Assembly: GCA_963573305.1 (NCBI GenBank)
Contig: OY754332.1
Coordinates: 144,639,977 to 144,703,976, forward strand
From: Pyrrhosoma nymphula
Lineage: Eukaryota; Arthropoda; Insecta; Odonata; Coenagrionidae
DNA length: 64,000 nucleotides
Direction of reading: 5' to 3'
The translations under genes and the position numbers were made by a program. This document shows, piece after piece, positions 26,412-35,033 of the stretch (position 1 is the stretch's first letter; each line of letters begins with the position of its first letter). Under the pieces are notes generated by a model. It saw only the letters and a list, made by a program, of their open reading frames with translations, searched no databases and was not told the origin of the DNA.

Positions 26412-27628
26412 AGGCCGTTTTACATGGTATATGTTTTTTGTACCAACGAATGGACAGTCAAGTGTGCAAGAAAATATTGTACGAACGACTGAATCAGACT
26501 GAATGTCGCTTTACACGATGAGTCCAAACGCACAATTTTCCGTGAAATTTAGCGGTTGAAATCGATCGGAACTCGCGAGTGTTATGTTTATCATGTTTAT
26601 GTTTCGCTAACATTTTGACACCTTGAAAAGCTGATCACCTGAAATTCGACTCGACCATCTGCGTAATGATTACTCTCCCGGTTTAGACAAAGCTCTCTTG
26701 GACTCTTCTCTCTGGCTTTATATTCGACGTTACACCGGTTCGTTTTTTCTCTTCTGGATTTTAGTGCGAAAAGTCATTGACGTTTCTCGCCGGATTTCCA
26801 CGCTTGATGGACTCATTTCGTAGGACTATTTTGTATGTGTGCGTGTGTCGAAGTGTTATTATCAAGTGGTAGAGTGGGGCGTTTCTTTAGTCCCTTCAAA
26901 TTTCCCTCCCATGCACTTGTGCCAGTGTTTTGATGTATTTTTTGGCGATTTCTATGTTACTTGCAAACCAACAGAAATAAAATTATTATTATTATATCAC
27001 GGAGTATATCAAGAACTCTACTTGAGGACGCAACCAGTCATAATTTTGGGGGAAAATGACACAAACCCATAGATCACGATTACGCTGAAAAAATAGAACA
27101 CCAAATAACACGACGAAATGACGATGTAAATATTTGAGCAACTTTGAGTTAACTCTTCTCGGGTTCTCCACCGGTTCAAACTATTCATAATTGCTGGCTT
27201 AATTAATTCTTGCCTTGAAAAGCTTGAGAATGAGTGACGAGTCGCCTCTCGAAACGTCGGCAATTATGTATAATTTAAACCTGTGGAGAGCCCGAGATGA
27301 ATTTACTCATTAAAGATTATATATACAAGATAGTAGTTACCTACTCATTTTATTCGCCGGGAAAGTGTTAATCCTTTTTATAAACAACTTTATTTTCAAT
27401 CGTAACACAAGCACCATAGTTTTCGCCATATCTGCGCTATCTGTTGAATAAAACCTGAAAAAAATTGAAGGTTTGTCTGAATGGAATTAAAACAGGTTCT
27501 ATTTTCCGTTCAGTCATTCATACAATCGCACAAGCGTTCGCACAATTTGCCGTTTTCACGGTACAATTTCCGGATACATGCGTTCGCACTACAGATTGTA
27601 CAAATAAATTTACCGTGTAAAACGGTCT
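26412..27628. mobile_element. Harbinger-like non-autonomous element (MITE), copy 2, inverted relative to copy 1
   Basis: The ends are AGGCCGTTTTACATGG and the complement CCGTGTAAAACGGTCT. It is flanked by TTA on both sides (26409-26411 and 27629-27631). The undisturbed sequence in the neighbouring right arm (28174-28186) has a single TTA/TAA at this point, confirming a 3-bp target duplication. The interior matches 11229-12442 in reverse along its length, e.g. CTGATCACCTGAAATTC at 26630 against GAATTTCAGGTGATCAG at 12198. No transposase is encoded. Confidence 0.85.
27157..27297. repeat. Internal foldback of the MITE, 37-bp arms
   Basis: Arms 27157-27193 and 27261-27297 are imperfect inverted copies (about 5-6 mismatches). 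Between them lies a short hairpin region ending CTCTCGAAACGTCGG. The equivalent foldback is present in copy 1 at about 11553-11690, so it belongs to the element. Confidence 0.75.
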
Positions 27629-27765
27629 TTACAGCTGGCGTCTTTAGGGCGAAGTGCCGATGCCTTGGTCCTGTCCGTCCTCATGTAGGTACTTGTTTCG
27701 TGGTCGTTGCCGCCCCCTGATTGGTCGGCTGCCCGTCCGTCGTTTGGGCGGGAAAGTTGTTGGTG

Positions 27766-27885
27766 CTATGACCGGAAAAACCGTTTCCACGAATTGTGAA
27801 GCTGGTACCCGACTTCTCTGTTGAAGTTGTCTGGATGTTGTATGATTTCTGTAGCTTCCCTGGTTACCTGGGGAAAGTATCGGTG
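27766..27885 (-). pseudogene. C-terminal fragment of a Penelope-like protein, left copy
   Basis: An open stretch of 39 codons ends at a stop at 27766. It contains REATEIIQHPDNFNREVGY then LHNSWKRFF. The HPxNFNRExGxxLxxxW pattern is what I recall of the end of Penelope-like polyproteins, after the GIY-YIG endonuclease. The reverse transcriptase and GIY-YIG domains themselves are absent. The mirror-image copy lies at 27926-28054, and the two point away from each other. Confidence 0.55.
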
Positions 27886-27925
27886 TTGTTCGGGCGACAA
27901 ACGAACAATGGTCATCGCAAATGAA

Positions 27926-28054
27926 CACCGATACTCCCACCGGCTCATCAGGGAAGCTTTACAAGTCATAAAATATCCAGAAAACTTTAACAGAGAAGTC
28001 GGCAGTACCAACTTCACGACTCGTGAAAACAGTTTTACCGGCCAGAACGCCTAA
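27926..28054 (+). pseudogene. C-terminal fragment of a Penelope-like protein, right copy
   Basis: 42 codons to a stop at 28052-28054. The segment IREALQVIKYPENFNREVG parallels the left copy's REATEIIQHPDNFNREVG. The frame diverges after this (STNFTTRENSF), so it is probably decayed. Together the two copies are head-to-head 3' ends with only about 40 bases between the coding remnants. No reverse transcriptase sequence remains. Confidence 0.55.
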
Positions 28055-28160
28055 AACTTTCCCACCCAAACGACGGACGGGCAGCCGACCGATCAGGGGC
28101 GGCAACGACCACGAAACAAGTACATAAGGACGGACAAGACCAAGGCAGTGGCACTTCGAC

Positions 28161-28191
28161 CTGAAGACGCTTGCTGTAACGCTGGCGAAAC
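28161..28191 (+). ncRNA. Hammerhead-ribozyme-like core motif
   Basis: CTGAAGA (28161-28167), a stem-loop CGCTTGC...GCTGGCG, then GAAAC (28187-28191) has the order of the hammerhead core CUGANGA - stem II - GAAA. GTC follows four bases later, which could serve as the cleavage triplet with a very short stem III. In the left copy stem II is better: GCCAGC pairs perfectly with GCTGGC. Penelope-like elements are known to carry minimal hammerheads. Stem I is not convincing here, so activity is unproven. Confidence 0.35.
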
Positions 28192-28247
28192 TGTTGTCGC
28201 AGCAACAAAACAACGCGGTTCTTCCATTAATTAAGCCACTTCAGTGA

Positions 28248-29074
28248 CAACGTTAATGTTACTCGCAGATTGGACATTGAAACATGGCCAGTTTTTCTCA
28301 TCCTTGTCATGGAAACTACACTATGACGGAGAAAAATCCGATGAGGATTCGTCCGTAAAAGTGCTTACTGCTTTAATGAAAATCGCAATATCGTCAAATA
28401 TTGGAAGAGAATTGTAGAAATTAATTTTGAATATATTGAGCCTAATATTCAATAAAAATATATATTGGAAAATGAGAGATGACTTCGATCAGAAACCGGG
28501 GTAGGTGGCTTGAGTATTTACTTACTATGTTAAGGTTTCGAATTTCGGTCCCGGTTGTGGGGGTGATTTGGATGACTTTTTTGGTAAATCCCAATCCCTG
28601 TTTATGTGAAGTCTTTCGTGAAGAGTATGCCAATTTCACTGAGTAACCTAAGAGAAGGTTTCCTTAAACCACCCTACCACTCACCAAAAGAACTCTATTT
28701 GAGCACTCAATCGACTTATATGGTGCAAATGAATACAAGATGTCGGCTCCGTGCCATAATATTTGTACTTTAATACTGCAACTAGAGCAGATCGAGACAC
28801 TATTTCTGCCATAACACATCTCAACAATTTGGTGCCATCCCTTTGCTACCGCAATTCCTTTTCCCTTTACCCTTCTTTATCATGCTTGGCGTCCCCATTC
28901 TACACGCCCATACCGTGGCTTGCGGGGCATAAAGTATATTTAAATGCACTTTTCATTCAACGGGAGGCCAATCTTAATCCAGGAATGCAATGAAGTGTAT
29001 GGATCAGGTTGGAACGGTGGCACGGGTACTCGCTTCCCATTCCCAAAGATCCGTGATTTTCCAGTGGGCAATCC
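28248..29074. other. AT-rich non-coding stretch
   Basis: No supported feature. Confidence 0.4.
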
Positions 29075-29305
29075 AGCGGGGATCTTTCAGTGGAATCGCT
29101 ATCCCTACTTGGGTCCTGCCAGGAGAGCACTTCAAGTGTATCACACCGTCCGTGAGAACGGACGATAAGCTGTGCACTCCTTCCGTCAATAGTTGGCTCA
29201 CTCAGACACCGGGTTTCTCTCCTCACTTCCTCCAATCCTAAAACGATTTTTCCCTTGGAGTATGCCCCATCATCATTATTGGCGCAAATGGCCTCAGCTG
29301 TCAGT
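29075..29305 (+). repeat. Dispersed repeat, copy 2
   Basis: Plus-strand counterpart of the minus-strand repeat at 8770-9035; shared blocks include AGGAGAGCACTTCAAGTGTA and TGGCGCAAATGGCC. Just before it, 29040-29095 shows two related units (GATCCGTGATTTTCCAGTGG and GGGATCTTTCAGTGG) corresponding to the 29-bp tandem in copy 1. Confidence 0.5.
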
Positions 29306-30566
29306 TGATTCCCCTTTAAACAAATTCATCATACACTTATCAGTTATTACAGTTATATCAGTTATTTCTCTTTAAATATAAATCGAAAATTTCGCGGATA
29401 TTTCTCACTAGTTGATCGTACTTAGATAATTTTCTCTGCCGAAATTGCCTGATGTAGTGTGATGTTAATAATGGCATATTTAACCTGGTGAAGATGGGAA
29501 GCGTACATTTGTTAAACATCCGAATGTGCTGAGATCAGCCATTATTTAGTTGCTTTAGTAGCTCAGGCACCAGGTTCGATCAACATTTGTTCTGCTTTTT
29601 ATGAAATTACTTGATTTCCCCAGAGGAAGGAAGTTGTTTAGTTGGAAGAAATTTTCCATTGATGTAGAATACATCACCAGCTCATTTAAATCATGAAATG
29701 CATCTTGAGATGTTTAGAAAAACTTCCATGTTACAAGTAAATTTTTGGGGAATCATTTGTAGTCTATTCAGTGACATTTCTGGCCTCTTAAGTTTCTCCT
29801 TATCCTGGAAGTGATTCAGTGGTTGACTGCATGGAGCCATCTGACGGTATTAACGTAAAATGGAGGAAATTATCTTATTAATAACCAAAGATGAGAAATT
29901 TCCATTTGAAATTTAATAAGAAATCAATATTTTCTTAGGGGAAAAATGTTGAATTCTTAAAGTTGAGTTATATTTCGAAAAACACAGTGTGGAAGGAAAA
30001 CATGTAATATCAGAAATTATTATTACCGTATTTGGTCTAACTATTACCAGCTGGTATAAAAAATATTTAAATATTTTTAACGGACTACTTCCGAAACTTC
30101 TACTTACGTTCCACAAAACATGATTTGAAGCCGCCCATCATCGCAAATAATATTTTCAACATGATGCATTTTCCTTAACTAAAATTATTATTTTCTCCAT
30201 ATTTAAACCAGTTTAATACATTACAGTACTACCAAGCATTATCATTTTGCTGTGTTTGGTATTATACATTTACATACCCGGCTTGCCTATATGGTTCAGT
30301 AAAAGTATTCATACTATCTACATCTGGCAAAGAGCGTAGCGAAATGATGCCGCTACCCCGGTATGCTTGGAATCTACGAAGAAACATTCTCTTACAGATT
30401 TCTTCTCTTTGAATACCACATCCTTTAATTTTACTTTTCATTTGCAGTTTCGCAATAGTTAAAGCTGTGTTGAAATCGGCTCATTAAAAATTAGTTACAG
30501 ACTATCTCAATGGCTTCAGGTTGAACTTTGTCGAAGTTCATTGTAAATAATGACAAAAGGAAACTA
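29306..30566. other. AT-rich non-coding stretch
   Basis: No supported feature. Confidence 0.4.
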
Positions 30567-30630
30567 CTAGTTTCGACGCAGCGGCGTCATCTTCGGCTAC
30601 CTGAAGATGACGCCGCTTCGTCGAAACTAG
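30567..30630. repeat. Foldback: 28-bp arms, one mismatch, hammerhead-like motif on the plus strand
   Basis: Arms 30567-30594 and 30603-30630 are reverse complements at 27 of 28 positions with an 8-base spacer. On the plus strand CTGAAGA (30601-30607), stem GACG...CGTC, then GAAAC (30623-30627) match the hammerhead core order. The minus-strand reading differs by one base (CCGAAGA). It is therefore a mirrored pair of the motif described at 28161. Confidence 0.85.
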
Positions 30631-31074
30631 CAGTACCGTGAAATAAATTGGTGGAATAAAACAAACTTCTTTTTTTCATTATATATTGCAGAATATGACC
30701 TTAATTGTTTAACTTGATTTGAGCTTAGGTTAAGGCCAAATCCTGAATTAACTCTATATAAGCTCCTTTGACTCATAAATCTCTGAAACATGTGAAATCG
30801 TTTGAACCAATACGCGCCAAGTGGTCAAATGTTTTCTTGCTGAAAACGAATGCAAATGAATACGGTAGAAATATGTTGAAGCTTGAAATACATGATGCTT
30901 TAAATTGTCAACAAATCCCCACACTGGTATCCTATAATTATTGTATTTGTAGCCTACATCGCTAAATAACAAAATGTGTTGGAGCAATGCAGTTTTTATT
31001 ACACCGATTGCTCATGTGACACTCCCTTCTTTCTTGATACTTTTACAGAGAAGAAGCACAACAATTCCCGAGGC
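30631..31074. other. AT-rich non-coding stretch
   Basis: No supported feature. Confidence 0.4.
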
Positions 31075-31140
31075 AAAATTGGAACCCACGACCTTAGAAT
31101 CATCCCACGGTCGCCTTACCCACGTATTCAACCGGCATAC
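31075..31140 (-). repeat. Short tRNA-like SINE fragment
   Basis: On the minus strand, GGTCGTGGGTTCCAATTTTG resembles a B box and its flank from a tRNA-derived SINE. An upstream TACGTGGGTAAGGCGACC could be the matching anticodon-arm region. No second copy is obvious in the window. Confidence 0.3.
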
Positions 31141-31148
31141 GTGGTAAG

Positions 31149-33068
31149 TAATAACCAGAGACGGATAAAAGTCATAAACGTCATAGTCATAGGTTTTTAT
31201 CATGAAATAGCCGGTTTTTGCCAAAAAGTCATGAAATGCGACTTTGAGGAATAAACGTCATAAAATGGTAGTAATCACTTCAAGCTTAAGTATGTGGAAC
31301 CTCTCCATGTAACATGTATCGAAGGGTCCAGTGAGGAAGAAAATTTTCTAACAGAAACGTAGGGAACTGAGGGAAAAGAGATAGATGGCATAGGATAGCG
31401 AAAGGAATGAGCATTTAGGAAATGTAAGAAAAAAAGACGTGGGATACATAGTTTTGGAGTAAATAAACATTGAAAATTTTGAAAATGGAGATATTTTCGT
31501 GAGATTTTTACGCAATATTGCGATGTTTTTGGAAATGCCGGTAGAAAGACATGGACTAATTTCACATCTAAAATATGGACACAACCCAACAAGTTTGTGG
31601 GCCTATGGAGTGAAACGGGTGCTTGGGTTGGACGGTACGCGGCCTGGAAATAGCGATTTTCAAATGCGAAAAATGTCTGGGTGTTGAGGAAAGGCAACAT
31701 GCAGTTTGAGAAAACGTGAAGACGGAAATTGGCATTCTTCAGTGGTGAAAAACGGGGAAAAGTGAGGATGTGGGCATAAGGAGGTTCATAGAAATGACCA
31801 TATATTAAAGAAATTCCCCGAGTGGGTCGGTGATATGAAGGTGGGGTAGTTGTAGTGTTGTAAAAATTGTAGCGTATTTTTTAAAGAAAAAAATCTCCCG
31901 GAATGGGTTTGTGATTGGAGGGTGGTGTAGTTGTAGTGCCGTCAATGTTGTAGCGAACGTTTTTAATGAAAAAAATCTCCGGAGTGGGTCGGTTATTGGA
32001 GGGGGTGTGGTGGTAGTGTGGTCAAAGTTGTAGCGTATTTATTTAAAGAAAAAAATCCCACAGGTGGTTTGGTAATTGGAGAGAGGTGTTGTTGTGGTGT
32101 TGTAATTTTTTTAGCGTACTATTATAGAGAAATAAATTCCCCGAGTAGGTGGGCGATTGTGGGGTGGTTTAGTTGTAGTGTGGTGAAAGTTATAGCTTAT
32201 TTTTTTAATGAAAAAAATACCCCGAGTGGGTTGGTGAATCGAGGAGGGTGTGGTGTAGTATGGTCAAAGTTGTAGCTGAAATGGTAAGGGAAGAGATTGT
32301 GTCTAAAATGCGTTGTAAAGCGGGGATAGTTAAAGTTGAAGGCGGGAAAAGTCATGGGTGAGGTCACGAATAGATAAGTGTGTAAAGGGTAAGGTGTATA
32401 AAGCGAAGAGGAGTAACTGCTCGACCGCTGCGCCATCTCGGGGAAATAGGAGGAAAAGGTCAGATTTTCGAACATGGCATAGAGAAAGAAATACACTTCA
32501 CAGGTTTTAAGTGAATGGTATTGGAAAGAAAAAGGGTTAACGAAGAAAATGAAAGGTTAGTATAAATGCGCATATGTACCATAGCAAAATATGTGAAGTA
32601 GGTGGTTGAAGGTGAGCGGAAATCAGGTGACTTGGTGGAATTCGCAGACTGGATGCTTCCATACAAATACCCCTCTCCATATCGGCAAACAAAAATTACA
32701 CTTTGTAATGGTCCACTAAATTGATATATTTCTAACGACTCGGGTTTAATTACGCAGTGACATCTTCAGGTACGTTGATCATTTTTACATCCGTAGATAT
32801 GCAGAAATACTGGTGCTTAGGGGTAAGAGAGGAAACGAGGGGGATACTTTATCTTGAACCACTTACCCTATAGTAACTATACAGATGATAATATTAATTT
32901 TAATTTTACAGCAAAATAAATATCATACTTACAGCTTAATCGTCACGAAATGACCGTATTAAAAAAAATTGACGCAATGAAACAGGAAAATAAAAGTCAT
33001 GAAAGTCATAGAATAAAGATCACGAAATGGAAAAGTAAAAGTCATAAACGTCCCGGCTCTGGTTATAA
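31149..33068. mobile_element. Candidate 1.9-kb element with inverted ends and a minisatellite core
   Basis: TAATAACCAGAGACGG at 31149-31164 and the complement of TTATAACCAGAGCCGG at 33053-33068 face each other. Both ends are followed by repeated AAAGTCATAAACGTC/GTCATGAAA motifs (31170-31260 and 32940-33052), found nowhere else in the window. The middle contains the 80-bp tandem repeat. Long minus-strand ORFs here (141 and 99 codons) have no domain and low-complexity composition. No target duplication was found, so transposon status is tentative. Confidence 0.45.
31816..32290 (+). repeat. Minisatellite, about 6 units of 80-82 bp
   Basis: Units begin near 31816, 31897, 31978, 32057, 32139 and 32220 with variants of CCCCGAGTGGGTCGGTG. 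They continue with TTGTAGTGTGGTCAAAGTTGTAGC and an A-rich AAAGAAAAAAAT tail. Divergence between units is moderate, so the array is not recent. Confidence 0.85.
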
Positions 33069-34494
33069 CATATTTATTTGCCCTTTTTTTGAGCATGAAA
33101 CACCAAAACTCAATTTAAACGCAGCATTATCTTTCTTTCTATAAGCCACGCACAGACGCATGTGAATGCACACATTTCTTTAAAGTGTACACGACTTTGC
33201 ACACGGCAACTTTGGAAAATATTCGCTTAATTATGTGTACCTTTAGAGCATATTTTATTGTTCTTATAGTAATTAGTCATGTTCTAATATCACTGTTTTA
33301 CTAAATACTTGGATAATTTTGAACGTCGTTTTATGCCGATGTCCGAAATTTGTATCATAAAGCAATGCTTTTAAATAACTGTTTCTTTGACGTTCTGATA
33401 AACTGCTATCATTAGTTCTGAACTGTCTTTATCGTGTGTGTCCGCATTCTGCGTACGTATCCAAAGTGACATTCGTGGAATACATCATCAATGAGTGTTA
33501 CTCCCAGCTTTGTTAAATTTCATTTTTTTCTTGTTCTGTGAGCTTTTTGATGTCTTATATAGAGATATGTTATGTGATCAGCAGGACAAAATTAAATATA
33601 GTATTCGTATTTAGTATACCAAGCATCTAGTATAATCATAAATCAGAAATAATATGTCCCATACACATAGGTAAGTATGTTGATGCTTATTACTTTTTGA
33701 GATTTTATAAGTTGAAATTTGTCTAATGCATTTTAAGCTGCCTAGTTTACCTGAGGTAGTATGGATTGTCATTTATTTAGTGGTGATAACATATTTAGAC
33801 CTCGTTATACTATCTTGGAATAAAAAACCGATGCTAGTACGATCTCCTACCGATAAAGCTCCCATCAACTAACCGACAGGGTGATGTACGTACTGTACAA
33901 AATCATAACTCCTCAGTTAATTTTAAGTAACTAAAAAATCAACGCCATATTGCGGTTAACGTAAACCAGCCCTTACAACACCGGACCTTACAACTAAAGG
34001 CTTTTTATTGAAATTTTAACAATGCATACATTTTTAAGTGAAATATAATAATTCTAAATTTGAGTTACATTCATTTCATGTAAAACATCGGTAGCATGTC
34101 GAATTTTGAGTACAAGAGATCAACGTAGTACTACTCACGATCAAAGCTATCCCGCTGCACTTTGAAGCCCAGTACGAAAGGACCGATCACAAAAGATGTC
34201 CCATGATTCTCCGCCTCAAGATGGCTAGAAGCGCAATGACAAGGGGTCGAAAGTATGCAACGCTTGCGCCCTTCGCTTCCTTAGGGCCCTTAGGTGCCGT
34301 TTCGAACACGGCTTCATACATTCTTTCAATCTTAGAACCAGAGAATACGTTTGGCAATGCAGCAGCTCAAGCTGAATACTATTGAGGCTCAAGCACGGCT
34401 AAAGCTACGTTACCTTCCGTCCGCAAATTGGTCCCGACCAAGTTACGTGCCAGGAAGATGATCCCCTTTCCGTCTAACATTAATTCACTGAAGA
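33069..34494. other. AT-rich non-coding stretch
   Basis: No supported feature. A less AT-rich patch at 34200-34380 has an open 60-codon frame without a recognisable domain. Confidence 0.4.
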
Positions 34495-35033
34495 CCGCAC
34501 GACATGGTCCAATTTATTGGCCAAGGAATCGGCACAACCATGCGGCACAATATCGGGTAGAAAATTGGGCAATATGTTCCGCATGACAAGCATCAATATT
34601 GGGACCAATATTGGTCATAAGAATGCTCAAATGTCCCGCATGAGCACGCCACATTTCTAAATATAAAAAAAATAATATCACGAGACCCTGATTTATTAAA
34701 TATGAGATAGAGAGAAGAGGGTGATGAAAGTATTATTTATCATTTTACGTCACTTATTTCGTCCACATGTTTCAATAGTCGGGATGGCCGGTACAAAATA
34801 ACACGATAATGGTCCACCGAGATGTTTTGCAAAGACCTCCTTGTTTTGGTCATTAGGACACGATAAAGCCAACTTCTGATCGGAGATTGGCCAGCTAAAA
34901 ATATAATTTGCTCTAAGTGCCATATTTGGTATGAAATCGTCAGAGATGTTGTGGGCTGGAAATTGGAATGTGTCAAGCGGATCACAATCCAATATATAAT
35001 GGATTGGCCACTAAATTGGACCATGTCATGCGG
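34495..35033. mobile_element. MITE-like element, 0.54 kb, 30-bp terminal inverted repeats
   Basis: Positions 34495-34524 (CCGCACGACATGGTCCAATT...) and 35004-35033 are reverse complements apart from two mismatches. The interior contains further short inverted motifs (CAATATTGGGACCAATATTGG at about 34592). No transposase is encoded. A 155-codon minus-strand ORF (34740-35207) starts outside and crosses the right terminus, so it is unlikely to be a gene. No clear target duplication was seen. Confidence 0.65.

Larger units (their letters stand above)
26349..27905 (-). mobile_element. Penelope-like element 3' end, left copy, split by a MITE
   Basis: The segments 27629-27905 and 26349-26411, joined across the inserted element, form an arm that is the inverted counterpart of 27906-28247. 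On the minus strand it carries the end of a coding region (see the next entries), then an untranslated part with AACGACCACGAAACAAGTAC. Next come the CTAAAGA-stem-GAAAC motif, with the MITE inserted in the stem loop, and AACAAAACGACGCGGTTCT. The assignment to Penelope-like elements rests on the HPxNFNRE protein signature. Confidence 0.6.
27906..28247 (+). mobile_element. Penelope-like element 3' end, right copy, uninterrupted
   Basis: This is the inverted partner of the left copy (roughly 80-85% similar by eye). Order on the plus strand: C-terminal coding remnant, untranslated segment with GGGCAGCCGACCGATCAGGG, the CTGAAGA-stem-GAAAC motif, then AACAAAACAACGCGGTTCT. Similarity to the left arm ends near AAGCCACTTCA (about 28247). 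It provides the empty-site sequence for the MITE insertion. Confidence 0.6.

Noticed and set aside
29550..29585. tRNA-like TAGCTCAGG...GGTTCGATC
   Set aside because: The two boxes are only about 14 bases apart, too close for a tRNA.
31275..31700. 141-codon minus-strand ORF
   Set aside because: Lies in the repetitive 1.9-kb unit and shows no family signature.
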